NCBI GenBank assembly: GCA_035762175.1
Contig: DASTPP010000170.1
Span: 1 to 64,000, forward strand
DNA: 64,000 bases
From: DASTPP01 sp035762175
GTDB lineage: Bacteria > Myxococcota_A > Polyangia > Polyangiales > Polyangiaceae
Direction of reading: 5' to 3'
In this document: positions 1 through 8,669 of the stretch, piece by piece
How the letters are laid out: the number at the start of each line of letters is the position of its first letter
Numbering within the stretch: position 1 is the stretch's first letter
Program-made: the position numbers and the translations under genes
The notes under the pieces: generated by a model
The model's database searches: none
The model's input: the letters and a program-made list of their open reading frames with translations, nothing else
Told to the model about the DNA's origin: nothing

Positions 1-167
1 ACCACGCAAGACGGGCTTCTCGGCGACGGGGTCGCGTCGCCGGGCGGGGCTCGAACCCGCTGGGTTGCGACGTGAAGTTTCGGCTGGTCCTGCTACTCCA
101 TGGCTTCCTCCTCACCCAGGCTTGTCCTGGCGCACCGAAAGCCAGGCTTAGTTCGCGGAATAGCCCC

Positions 168-314
168 GAGGTGGTCGACCACCTCATTCTTACTTCGCGA
201 ACGAGCGTCGGGGGTGGTCGACCACCCCAAGTTTATTTCGCGAAGTAACTTCGACCCCCCCGCCGCCGTCCGAAGTTACTTCGCGAGATAACGTTGGGGC
301 ATGTCGACCACCCC
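168..314. repeat. Three degenerate copies of an 18-bp palindrome
   Basis: Two perfect palindromes centred on GGTGGTCGACCACC lie at 168-185 (GAG/CTC ends) and 211-228 (GGGG/CCCC ends). A third, imperfect copy lies around 297-314. Each is followed by CA, a short T-rich stretch and TTCG, so the repeated unit is about 45-85 bp. The last copy runs directly into the dispersed element at 323. It may be a binding-site array, a mobile-element edge or a palindromic repeat family; the sequence does not decide. Confidence 0.6.
237..286. repeat. Long inverted repeat (16-bp arms)
   Basis: TCGCGAAGTAACTTCG at 237-252 is exactly the reverse complement of CGAAGTTACTTCGCGA at 271-286, with an 18-nt C-rich loop between them. 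It could form a stable hairpin or act as a two-site operator. It sits between palindrome copies two and three and encodes no protein. Confidence 0.65.
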
Positions 315-322
315 AATTTTAC

Positions 323-450
323 TTTCGGCACTCGGCGGCATTTTTCAGCAACAATGGAAGGAGCGCCGGGCACCACGCCCGGGCCGACCCGAGCGAGCCG
401 GGCCGACGCGCGCCGGCGCCCGGCCGAGCCCCGGTTGGACTGCCGATGCC
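323..450 (+). repeat. Dispersed 126-bp element, copy 1
   Basis: The element starts with TTTCGGCACTCGGCGGCATT, has a central GC hairpin (CCGGGC/GCCCGG), and ends with CCCCGGTTGGACTGCCGAT. Related copies are at 8257, 13894, 34228 and 38663, all in the same orientation. The outermost bases TCGGCA and TGCCGA form a short terminal inverted repeat in this copy. The downstream lipoprotein gene starts 75 bp later. Confidence 0.75.
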
Positions 451-525
451 TCACGTCAGACCGGCGTGGCTCGGGGCGCATGAGACCTTAGCGAGCGGCC
501 AACCCGCTCGGGAGGGACTCTTCTC

Positions 526-1614
526 ATGCGCACGCACACCATCGTCAGCACCTCTTTGCTCGCCCTCGCCGGCCTGTTCGTCGGCTGTGCCGAGGCCGAG
601 GGCGGGCCCGACGCGGAGGCCGTTGACGGGCCCGTCGCCGAGCAGAGCGCGGCGTTCACCGTGGCCGCCAACATGACGTGGAGCGGGGCGGCCCACGACA
701 CCATCGACCTCATCCCGGGCACCGATTCGGGCTCGGCGACCGACGCCGACCCCACCTCGCACGAGGTCTATCAGGTGCAGGTGACGCCCCAGCCGAACAC
801 CTCGAACGGCTCGGTCACGGTGGTGAAGGCTTGGGCCGGCGCGAGCGAGGCGAGCTGCCCGACCCGCTCGCTCTCGGTGCGGGTCCTGCGGACCACCGCG
901 GCGCCGGGCACCCTCGTGCCCATTTACAGCGAGATCCTCGAGACCGACGTGACCTCGACCTTCGTCACCGACGGCGGCGAGTTTCCGAACCCGCGCTGCG
1001 AAGCGAAGGCCTCGGTGCCCTTCGCGTCGACCACGACCAAGCTGCGGGTGATGGCCCAGGCGCGCACGCGCACGTTCTTCAATGGCACCCCGGTCTACGT
1101 GAACTCCGCCGCGACCGTGAGCGCGAAGGGCACCTCGCCCGCGCCCCACCTCACCGCGAGCCTCACCGTCGCGTCCGACGGCGCGGCGAACGCGTTCGTC
1201 ATCAACACCGGCAACGTGACCGCCCCCGCCGTCGACGCCGACATCACGTACCGCTACAAGTTCTGCCCCGCGCCCTCGAGCACGTTCGAGAGCCCCATCT
1301 GCGAGCTCAGCGGCCTCTCCGAGTGCCGCGGCTCGTTCTGCCCGCCCGGCGGGTTCAGCTGGCCCTTCGGGCCGGTGCGCAAGGCGCTCACGTGCACCTG
1401 GACGAAGGACTTCCCCCAGGTGGACATCAACGCGAACGGCGGCGTCTTGAACTGGGTCTGGCACCAGGCGGGCGTCGAGGCGGGCTGCGGGCTCTGCGAC
1501 CCCGACAACGCCAACTGCATCGACGTGTACTCGACCGTGACCGCGAAGTCGACGACGGCGCCCTACAGCTCGATGACGGCGGCGTACGACTTCGACCGGG
1601 CCGACGAGCTGTAA
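526..1614 (+). CDS. Secreted lipoprotein of unknown function
   Basis: A 362-residue protein with a lipoprotein signal peptide: a short basic start, a hydrophobic stretch and the lipobox LFVGC at residues 17-21, followed by an acidic linker. The mature part is rich in Thr, Ser, Val and Ala, as in beta-sandwich surface proteins. A cysteine-rich C-terminal third (residues about 245-330, including CGLCDPDNANC) probably carries disulfides. The start is set by a GGGAGGG ribosome site about 10 bases upstream. I do not recognise the family, and no catalytic motif is visible. It stands alone, with the dispersed element upstream and a 460-bp gap downstream. It is probably anchored in the outer membrane. 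Confidence 0.8.
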   Translation: MRTHTIVSTSLLALAGLFVGCAEAEGGPDAEAVDGPVAEQSAAFTVAANMTWSGAAHDTIDLIPGTDSGSATDADPTSHEVYQVQVTPQPNTSNGSVTVVKAWAGASEASCPTRSLSVRVLRTTAAPGTLVPIYSEILETDVTSTFVTDGGEFPNPRCEAKASVPFASTTTKLRVMAQARTRTFFNGTPVYVNSAATVSAKGTSPAPHLTASLTVASDGAANAFVINTGNVTAPAVDADITYRYKFCPAPSSTFESPICELSGLSECRGSFCPPGGFSWPFGPVRKALTCTWTKDFPQVDINANGGVLNWVWHQAGVEAGCGLCDPDNANCIDVYSTVTAKSTTAPYSSMTAAYDFDRADEL

Positions 1615-2076
1615 CACCGACCGCGCCCGACTTTCCCCCGCCGGCGCCGGCCCGTTATCACGCGCCCGTCCGACGACACGGCGCCCTCCGTTCGGCGCGC
1701 CGCCGCCCCGGCCCCCCACGTCCGGCGCCCCCTCGCTCGCGGACCTTCCCGCCGGGACGGCCGAGCCGAGCCCGCCCGCCGCACGGGCCTCGCCCCGCGC
1801 GACTACCGCGAACGATTTCGGCACCATTAGCGCGACGGCGGTATTCGCCGGCGGGCCCGCCTCGAACGCTCGGCCCGGGCCGGTTGGGCCCCTGTCGAGC
1901 CTGGCCGCCGCCCTCACCGTGCTCTGCGCCGGGGCGGTGCCGCGCGAGCGCCCGCCCGGCCCCGCCGCCCTCGGCGCCGCCCTCGCGCCCCGCTCCGCTG
2001 CCGCCGGAAACGCCGCGGGCTGCCGGGCAAAGCGGGGTGGCGCCCCCCGAGCCCCTTCGGTCACACTCGGACGGCG
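1615..2076. other. Intergenic region, no gene seen
   Basis: About 460 bp of very GC-rich DNA. Open frames here are low-complexity Pro/Arg/Ala shadows without a ribosome site or recognisable motif. It presumably holds the promoter of the molybdopterin oxidoreductase gene, but no clear -35/-10 pair stands out. Confidence 0.5.
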
Positions 2077-4086
2077 ATGCCCGAGACGCGACGCTCGACT
2101 TGCTCTTTCGACTGCCCCGACGCCTGCGGCCTCGTCGTGGAGACCGACGGCCGCTCGGTGCGCTCGGTGCGGGGCGACCCCGGGCACGGCTACACCCGCG
2201 GTACGCTCTGCCCGAAGGTGAACGGGTTCGAGCGAACGGTCCACGCTCCGGGCCGGCTGCTCACGCCGCTCGTCCGCACCGGCCCGAAGGGGCAGGGCGC
2301 GTTCAGGCGCGCCTCCTGGGACGAGGCGGCGGCGCTCATCGCGGAGCGCTGGCGGGCGCTCGTCGCCGCGCACGGGCGAGAGTGCATCCTCCCGTACACC
2401 TACGCGGGTACGATGGGGCTCATCCAGCGGAACGCCCAGGAGCCGCTGATGCACCGGCTCGGGGCGTCGCTGCTGGACCGGACCATCTGCACCTCCGCGC
2501 AGAACGCCGGCTGGGAGCAGGTGATGGGCCACACCCCCGGCTCGGACCCGGAGGACGCGGCCCACAGCGATCGGCTATTTCTCTGGGGCATCAACGCGCT
2601 GGCCACCAACATCCACTTCCTCACCCAGGTGAAGGCAGTACGAAGGGGCGGCGGCCGGGTCTTTCTCATCGACACCCACCGGCAGGCCAGCGCCGCGTAC
2701 GCCGACCGGGTCTTTCTCGTCCGCCCCGGGTCCGACGGCGCGCTCGCGCTGGGGATGCTCCACCTGCTCGTCCGCGAGAACTTCGTCGACCGTGCCTTCC
2801 TCGCCCGCGAGGCGGTGGGGTGGGACGAGTTCGAGCGTCACGTGCTGCCGGAGCACCCGCCCGAGCACACCGCGGCGCTCACCGGCCTGCCCGTCGAGGA
2901 CGTGCGGTTCCTCGCGCGGGAGTACGGCGGGGCCCGGGCGCCGTTCATCCGGCTCGGGGGCGGGCCGTCTCGCTACGGGAACGGCGGGCTGAACACCCGG
3001 GCGATGATCTGCCTCCCGACCGCGGTGGGCGCCTGGGCGAAGAAGGGCGGGGGGCTTCTCTCGAGCACCAACACCGGCGGGGCCTTCGATCTCCGCTCCT
3101 TCGTCCGGCCGGACCTGCTGCCCGGCCCCACCCGTACCGTGAACATGAACGCGCTCGGGCACGCGCTGAACGAGCTCGACGGGCCGCGGGTGATGGCTCT
3201 GTTCGTGGCCAGCTCGAACCCGGCGGCGGTGGCTCCGGACCAGAACGCGGTCTTGCGGGGCCTCTCCCGCGAGGACCTCTTCACCGTCGTCCACGAGCGA
3301 TTCATGACCGACACCGCGCTCTATGCCGACGTCGTGCTCCCCGCGCCGACGATGCTAGAGACCGCCGACCTCTACCGGGCCTACGGCCACTTCTACGCCC
3401 AGCGAACGCGCCCGGCGATCCCGCCGCTCGGCGAGTCACGATCCAACTGGGAGACGATCCGGACCCTCGCGCGAGCCCTCGGTCTGACGGACGACGTGTT
3501 CCAGCTCTCCGCCGACGAGCACATCGACCTGATCCTCTCGCGGCGAACCCCCTGGCTGGAGGGCGTCGACCTCGACGCCCTGAACGCGGGCGAGGCGGTC
3601 CGGCTGAACGTGCCGCGCGGGGCCTGGCTCACCCCGTCGGGAAAGATCGAGATCAAGAACGACCGCCTCCACGAGCCGCTCCCGCGCCACCGCCCGACCC
3701 ACGCCGACCTGGACGGCGAGGCGCTGCCGCTCCGGCTGCAGACGGCGCCGGCCCTCTACCGGCTGAACTCGTCGTTCACCGAGCGGGCGGAGCTGTCGAA
3801 GAAGCTGGGCGCCCAGACGCTCCGTCTCTCGCCGACGGACGCGGGGGCGCGGGGCCTGACCGCGGGCCAGCGGGTCACCGCCTTCAACGCGCAGGGTGAG
3901 GTGTCGTTCGTGCTCGAGGTCACCGACGCGGTGCCCCCGGGCATCGCGGTCGCCGAGGGCGTGCACTCGATTCAGCAAGGCAACGTGCGGAACGTGAACG
4001 GGCTGACCTCGCAGCGGCTCGCCGACGCCGGCGGGGGCAGCACGTTCTACGACAACCGGATCGACGTGCGCGCCGAGCCCCCGTGA
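2077..4086 (+). CDS. Molybdopterin (bis-MGD) oxidoreductase, formate dehydrogenase/DMSO reductase superfamily
   Basis: A 669-residue protein. The N-terminus has the [4Fe-4S] cysteine pattern CSFDCPDAC, followed by TLCPK at about residue 45. The rest fits the molybdopterin-binding domains, with the dinucleotide-binding C-terminal domain from about residue 540. The family moves two electrons between a small substrate and an Fe-S/quinone chain. No Tat signal is present, so this member is probably cytoplasmic. After the fourth cysteine the active-site ligand is not obvious, so the substrate cannot be named. No subunit or maturation genes are adjacent. It is full length for the stand-alone family, and I am confident of the superfamily only. 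Confidence 0.9.
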   Translation: MPETRRSTCSFDCPDACGLVVETDGRSVRSVRGDPGHGYTRGTLCPKVNGFERTVHAPGRLLTPLVRTGPKGQGAFRRASWDEAAALIAERWRALVAAHGRECILPYTYAGTMGLIQRNAQEPLMHRLGASLLDRTICTSAQNAGWEQVMGHTPGSDPEDAAHSDRLFLWGINALATNIHFLTQVKAVRRGGGRVFLIDTHRQASAAYADRVFLVRPGSDGALALGMLHLLVRENFVDRAFLAREAVGWDEFERHVLPEHPPEHTAALTGLPVEDVRFLAREYGGARAPFIRLGGGPSRYGNGGLNTRAMICLPTAVGAWAKKGGGLLSSTNTGGAFDLRSFVRPDLLPGPTRTVNMNALGHALNELDGPRVMALFVASSNPAAVAPDQNAVLRGLSREDLFTVVHERFMTDTALYADVVLPAPTMLETADLYRAYGHFYAQRTRPAIPPLGESRSNWETIRTLARALGLTDDVFQLSADEHIDLILSRRTPWLEGVDLDALNAGEAVRLNVPRGAWLTPSGKIEIKNDRLHEPLPRHRPTHADLDGEALPLRLQTAPALYRLNSSFTERAELSKKLGAQTLRLSPTDAGARGLTAGQRVTAFNAQGEVSFVLEVTDAVPPGIAVAEGVHSIQQGNVRNVNGLTSQRLADAGGGSTFYDNRIDVRAEPP

Positions 4087-4316
4087 GCTGTCCGGGCACG
4101 CCACCGATCGGCCGCGCTCGAGCGCGCACGCACGAGACGAGCCGCCGGACCGCCCCCGCCCGGGGCGTCCGACGGCGGCGCTGGTCGTGGCCGACGGAGG
4201 CGCAGGGCTCCTTGCCCTGGGGCCCCCCTACCCTTCGGCCGCGCGCGAGGGCAATTTCGGCCGGCGCCGGCGGGAGCTCTGCTCGGTTCTCGGCCGACGT
4301 GCCACACTCGGCCGCG

Positions 4317-5198
4317 ATGGGCCTCGACGAGCTGCTCGGTCGCACTTCGACGCTACGCGTGCTGCGCCTCGGCCCCTCGGGCGCGTTGCTCGCCCCCGAG
4401 GGCACCACCGCCCCGGGGCCCCCTGCCTCGGCCGTCGCGCTGCCGCGCGCCGAGCTGCCCGAGGGCGTCGGCGAGGGCGACGCGGTCGAGGCCTTCGTTT
4501 ACCTCGACCCGGCAGGTCGACCTCTCGCCACCACGCGCAAGCCCAAGCTCGAGCTCGGCGAGGTCGCCTTCCTGCGGGTCGCGGCCACGACGCGCTTCGG
4601 CGCCTTCGTCGACTGGGGCCTCGACCGCGATCTGCTCGTGCCCTTCGACGAGCAGACCTCCGAGCTGTCCGCCGGGCAGCAGCACTTCTTCGGCCTCTTC
4701 CGCGACACGAGGGGGCGGCTCACCGGTACGATGCGCGTCAGCGAGATGCTCGAGGCGGCGGAGGGGCAGTTTCGCGCCGGCGAATGGGTCGAAGGCGAGG
4801 CGTGGCGAAAGGAGCCGGGGCTCGGCGTGTTCGTCATCGTCGAGCGCGCGTTCGTCGGCCTGCTGCCCGAGAGCGAGCCGCACCGGCTCGCGCGCGGCGA
4901 GGCCGCGAGCTTCCGCGTCGCGAGCGTGCTGCCCGACGGCAAGATCCGCCTGTCGCTCCGGGGCCTCGCGTCCGAAGAGCTCGACGCCGACGCCGACGCC
5001 CTGCTCGCCGCCCTCGCCCGCCCGGGCGCGCCCAGGGTGGGCGATCGGTCGAGCCCCGAGCAGATCCGCGCCCTGTTTGGGCTGACCAAGAAGGCGTTCA
5101 AGCGCGCCGCTGGGCGGCTGCTCAAGCGGGGCGACGCCGAGATCGACGAAGACGGGTTTCTCCTCGTCCGGAGGCTACGGGCGTCGCGGGGTGCGTGA
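4317..5198 (+). CDS. cvfB: S1-domain RNA-binding protein, CvfB family
   Basis: A 293-residue protein with the CvfB layout: tandem S1-like OB folds (residues about 65-135, including TTRFGAFVDWGLDRDLLVP, and about 145-220), then a C-terminal winged-helix segment (about 235-290, with EQIRALFGLTKKAFKRAAG). CvfB proteins bind RNA and affect virulence-factor or global gene expression in firmicutes; the role in this lineage is unknown. I chose the ATG at 4317 because it begins the conserved domain. An open frame extends upstream to the end of the previous gene but looks non-coding. It is not clearly in an operon with the oxidoreductase, since the gap is 230 bp. Confidence 0.88.
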   Translation: MGLDELLGRTSTLRVLRLGPSGALLAPEGTTAPGPPASAVALPRAELPEGVGEGDAVEAFVYLDPAGRPLATTRKPKLELGEVAFLRVAATTRFGAFVDWGLDRDLLVPFDEQTSELSAGQQHFFGLFRDTRGRLTGTMRVSEMLEAAEGQFRAGEWVEGEAWRKEPGLGVFVIVERAFVGLLPESEPHRLARGEAASFRVASVLPDGKIRLSLRGLASEELDADADALLAALARPGAPRVGDRSSPEQIRALFGLTKKAFKRAAGRLLKRGDAEIDEDGFLLVRRLRASRGA

Positions 5199-5284
5199 CG
5201 CGCGCATGTGCCCCTCGACCGTTGGCCCTCGGGTCGTACCTCGGTAAAGTCGCGTGCGCGTGAGTTCGAGCCGCCGGCGCGCGG

Positions 5285-5730
5285 CGCCTGAAAGCGAGCA
5301 ACGGCGTGCCGCCTGACGTATCTCCGCCGAACTGAAGCCAGCTCGTCGTCCACTTGTCGGTGATGGGGTTCATGGCGAACCACAGCCCCCCAGCCGGCCG
5401 CCACACCACGAGTTCGTCGCGCCCGTCGCCGTCGACGTCCCCGAGGAAGGGCACGTCCGCGTCCTGTAGGTAGAAGCCCGGGTGGTTCGTGAAGGACGTA
5501 TCAATGATCTCGTTGGCCCGGTCGACCAGGCGCTGCTTGACGGGCGCCGGCACGTTGAGGGCCCGGTGAGCGAACTGACCGGCCCAAGCGACCTGGTAGG
5601 CAAACGCACCGGCGTGGGTGGCGCGTCGGCGCCGCGCGCGGGGCCCTCCGGGCGAGCCCGGGGCGAACGATGGGAGGTTCGACGAGGGCGTTTGAGCAAG
5701 TTGCTCAAGGCTGAGCAAGTTGTTGTTCAC
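5285..5730 (-). pseudogene. Remnant of an FG-GAP/VCBS-like repeat protein
   Basis: The minus-strand frame contains GDVDGDGRDELVVWRP, the Asp-rich calcium-binding signature of FG-GAP/VCBS repeats in secreted proteins, and continues as a tryptophan-rich stretch (GLWFAMNPIT, TSWLQFGGDTSG). Upstream is a helical piece with PAPVKQRLVDRANEIID. The frame then runs into low-complexity sequence overlapping the 3' end of the CvfB gene, so the protein looks truncated at both ends. A possible GTG start lies at 5730. The start region holds the palindrome TTGAGCAAGTTGCTCAA at 5692-5708 and a direct repeat of GAGCAAGTTG. It is probably a decayed gene; a short expressed protein cannot be excluded. Confidence 0.5.
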
Positions 5731-6146
5731 CCTTGTACGTCGCCCCCGGCGACCTGCCGCGGCCCGGGCCGGCCCCTTGCGCACTGCGGCGCGCTCGCGG
5801 GCGGCGGCGGCCGGGCCGCCAAAAAGCCCTTACTCTGGGCAAAGGATGGATGGACAATGGTCTCGGTGGCGGCGAACGTAAAGCACGTCACCATGCTCGG
5901 GGGGCCCTCCGGGGGGCATTTCTGACGAAGCCGGCGCAGGCCCCTGCCGGGCACGCCTCTTGCGTAGGCTTCGACCGAGTCCGGGGCCCGGCCCCTGCGT
6001 CCATGACGACTGGCGGCCCGCGGCGACCGAACGCCGAGGGGCCGCCCCCACTCCTCCCGTTTCGAGCCGACCGCCGTTGCGCTGTCTCCCCGAGGTTCTC
6101 CCTTGCCCGGGCGTGTGCACGCTCGGTCTGCCCCGAGGTGTTTCTC
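5731..6146. other. Intergenic region upstream of the CxxCH lipoprotein
   Basis: About 415 bp without a supported gene on either strand. It is less GC-extreme around 5820-5900 (AAAAAGCCCTTACTCTGG, GGATGGATGGACAATGG), which is where a promoter would be expected. No confident -35/-10 pair was identified. Confidence 0.4.
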
Positions 6147-7913
6147 ATGCTGAAGAGCGGGTCGCTTTGCCTACTGTCCATCGCCACGGTCTTCCTGACG
6201 GGCTGTCCGCTGCCGCCCTACGGCGACGCGCCGCCCCACGGCTGTCAGGGCCCCGGCTGCTACGACGACGATGACGACGACGATGGGTGCGGCGGCTGGG
6301 GCGGCAAGGGGGGCTACGGCGGCGGGGGCGGCTACGCCGGCGGGGGCGGCAAGGCCGGCTCGGGCGGCGGCGGGCTGCCCCTGCGGACGCCGATGGCGCT
6401 CGACGAGTACCAGCAGCGCCTGCGGCTCGACCTCGCCACGGTGCCGCGCGCCCAGCAGGCCGAGGCCGTGTACGTCGAGTTTCACGCGGCGTACAACAAC
6501 CCCAACTACACCGACGGCGAGTTGGGCGTGTTGGTCAACGCGACGTTCAAGCTGCTCAACCAGCTCGACGTCCTCACGCCCTTCGCCGCCAGCGCCGGCT
6601 CCGTCGTCACCGACGACTTCGGCCGGCCGATCGCGGTGCGCTTCAACCCGTCGCGCTTCAACCTCGACAAGCAGCGAGACATCGTCGACGCCGTCGTGCG
6701 GCTCGCCCGCCGCCAGGACGTCAACGACCCCTTCTCGTGCGACGTGCCGGCCGTCCCCGGGCTCGACTTCTTGCACCTCGCCGCCAACGACGACGTCTTC
6801 GACCCCATCTTCCAGAACTTCGAGTCGGTCTACTCGAACGTCGCGCTGCGCAAGCTGCTCGTCAACGCGGGCATTCTGGGCCCCGATCAGCTCGTCTTCG
6901 ACCCGGTCAGCGAGGCGCAGTTCCTCGCCAACGGCGTCACCAACGTCGCGAACGTCACCCTCTACGACGCGCTCGCCGCCGTCGACCCGGTCAACTTCAA
7001 CCGTGCGACCCTCGACCTGCTGTACAACGACGTCGGCGACCGCGAGCGCCTCGTGCGCGGCTGCTTGCTCCAATCGAACGTGTCGGCGGGCAACCGCTGC
7101 ATCGACCGCCTGACGCAGAGCTCCCCCTCCAACGGCGCGACGTACCTCACCTTCGACGTGCTGGCGTTCAACAACGCCGACCCGAGCAAAGACTTCTTCG
7201 CGGCCGCCTTCGTCGGCCCGGGCAACCCCGCGGGCGACCCGCTCGTGCGGCCCCACGATGGCATCGAGCCCTTCGCGATCGACGGGGGCGTGGGCATCTA
7301 CCAGCTGCCCAACTCGATGCTCGGGTTCCTCGGCTTCAACGCCAACTTCCAGCTCGTGAGCAACGCGCTCCCCTACAACCTGAGCCCCTTCGACGGCAAC
7401 ACCCCCGCCTCGTCGGCCACCTGCAACTCCTGCCACGCGGGCTTCGCCATCCCCTTCAAGGACGCGATCAAGGACGCGATCGAGTTCTCGCCGGGAGGCC
7501 CCCTCGAGTTCAGCTACATTCTCAAGCGCTCGCAGGACCAAGAAGCCTGGGACGCCACCTTCGAAATCGACGCGGCGTCCTACACGGATGCCCTGCGCCA
7601 AGTTTACTTCGTGCGCCCCGAGGACGGCTTCCTGGGGGACGCCATCGGGGCGTTCAGCGAGGTGTATAAGCGCGACCTGTCGCCCCTGGACGCCGCGGCC
7701 GAACTCGGCCTGCCCGACGCCGACGCCTTCCTCGACGTGCTCGACAACCTCGACCTCGACGGCGAGTTCAGCGACGGCGTCATCTCGCGCGAGAGCTTCG
7801 TCCTCAACTACCAGGCGCTCGTCGATCAGGTGGCCAGCTCCGAACCAGACTTCTTGCGCGGCTGCGTCGTCCGCGACACGTCCGACGTGGGCGACTCCCC
7901 CACCGGCGACTGA
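6147..7913 (+). CDS. Lipoprotein with CxxCH haem motif and Asp/Gly-rich linker
   Basis: A 588-residue protein. The lipobox is FLTGC at residues 16-20. It is followed by a striking linker with seven consecutive aspartates and a Gly/Lys-rich stretch to about residue 75, then a large globular domain. The motif CNSCHAG near residue 430 is a classical c-type haem attachment site, CxxCH. Residues 180-270 resemble the lipoprotein encoded at 11597-13219 (SVYSN followed by LRKLLVNAG here, LRRLLVDAG there), so the two are paralogues. It is probably an extracytoplasmic mono-haem electron-transfer or redox-sensing protein. A GAGGTG ribosome site precedes the ATG. The family is otherwise unrecognised. Confidence 0.85.
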   Translation: MLKSGSLCLLSIATVFLTGCPLPPYGDAPPHGCQGPGCYDDDDDDDGCGGWGGKGGYGGGGGYAGGGGKAGSGGGGLPLRTPMALDEYQQRLRLDLATVPRAQQAEAVYVEFHAAYNNPNYTDGELGVLVNATFKLLNQLDVLTPFAASAGSVVTDDFGRPIAVRFNPSRFNLDKQRDIVDAVVRLARRQDVNDPFSCDVPAVPGLDFLHLAANDDVFDPIFQNFESVYSNVALRKLLVNAGILGPDQLVFDPVSEAQFLANGVTNVANVTLYDALAAVDPVNFNRATLDLLYNDVGDRERLVRGCLLQSNVSAGNRCIDRLTQSSPSNGATYLTFDVLAFNNADPSKDFFAAAFVGPGNPAGDPLVRPHDGIEPFAIDGGVGIYQLPNSMLGFLGFNANFQLVSNALPYNLSPFDGNTPASSATCNSCHAGFAIPFKDAIKDAIEFSPGGPLEFSYILKRSQDQEAWDATFEIDAASYTDALRQVYFVRPEDGFLGDAIGAFSEVYKRDLSPLDAAAELGLPDADAFLDVLDNLDLDGEFSDGVISRESFVLNYQALVDQVASSEPDFLRGCVVRDTSDVGDSPTGD

Positions 7914-8079
7914 GGCCCCGACGCTCGCGGGCCCCGCGGGGGCCGACGCGACGCCGGATCGACGCCCCCCTTCGGGCCCTCCCGTCGGGGGGCGTTTCGA
8001 CGCCGCATCGCGTAGCTCGACGTATCCTTTGGCTCGCCCGGGCGCGCCCCGCCCGGGCCCCGCGACGGGAGCTGCCGCC

Positions 8080-8256
8080 ATGAATCCCAGGGCGCTCTGG
8101 TTCTCCGCCGCCGCGTTCGCGCTCGCCGGCTGCCCGTCGCCGACTCCGCACCCTCATCGCCGAGACCGCCGAGGCCTCGCCGCTGGTCAAGATCACCGCC
8201 TCGCGCCACCAGGAGGGCGGCCTCAACCCGCGCACGGGCCGCCCGGCGGGGCTCTT
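8080..8256 (+). pseudogene. Lipoprotein gene start, broken by dispersed element copy 2
   Basis: The ATG at 8080 opens a clear lipoprotein signal, MNPRALWFSAAAFALAGC. The frame soon turns into arginine-rich nonsense, while another frame reads sensible sequence (AETAEASPLVKITASRHQEG) up to the edge of the dispersed element. After the element a further frame reads GLRTVRVGPLALAATKSGSL, possibly the rest of the same gene. The gene therefore looks frameshifted and interrupted. The original function is unknown. Confidence 0.55.
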
Positions 8257-8383
8257 TTTCGGCACTCGGCGGTATTTTCCAGCGGCGACGGAAGGGGCGG
8301 CGGGCTCCGTGCCCGGGCCGATGCTAGCGAGCCGGGCCGACGCACGCGGGCGAACCAACCAGCCACGGTTGGATTACTGATGC
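8257..8383 (+). repeat. Dispersed 126-bp element, copy 2
   Basis: It begins TTTCGGCACTCGGCGGTATT, keeps the central GGCTCCGTGCCCGGGCC hairpin and ends CCACGGTTGGATTACTGAT. It has coding-like sequence on both sides (a lipoprotein start upstream, a possible continuation downstream), consistent with insertion into a gene. Confidence 0.75.
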
Positions 8384-8538
8384 GCCGCGAGGCGGGCGAA
8401 GGTCTGCGCACCGTGCGCGTCGGGCCGCTCGCGCTGGCGGCGACCAAGTCCGGGTCGCTCGCGCACACGCGGCGCGCGCCGCTCGGCGTGGCCGCGCCGG
8501 CGCCGCCCGAGCCCGCGCCGGGCGGCGAGGGCCGAGGG

Positions 8539-8585
8539 CGGCGGGCTAGGCGCGCCCGCCGATTCGGGGCGCGCCTAGCCCGCCG
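8539..8585. terminator. Perfect 19-bp hairpin between gene remnants
   Basis: The arms at 8539-8557 and 8567-8585 are exact reverse complements (CGGCGGGCTAGGCGCGCCC), with a 9-nt loop. No U-run follows in either direction, so it would be a Rho-dependent or bidirectional structural terminator. It separates the lipoprotein remnant from the gene starting at 8670. Confidence 0.55.
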
Positions 8586-8669
8586 GGGTTGCGTGCCGGG
8601 GGGCGGTGGGTGAGAAAAGCGGGCTTCGCCGATCGCCCGCCGCCCTTCGGACTATTAAACGGACGACCG

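Noticed and set aside
37..60. tRNA-like T-arm on the minus strand (GCGGG-TTCGAGC-CCCGC)
   Set aside because: The arm is perfect, but no matching 5' acceptor strand, D-arm or anticodon arm is found at the right distance, and no CCA or long variable arm fits. It is probably chance or a remnant.
678..3899. Very long plus-strand open frame (over 1000 codons) across two genes
   Set aside because: The product is Arg/Pro/Ala-rich without motifs and overlaps two genes with clear domains in other frames. It is a GC-bias shadow.
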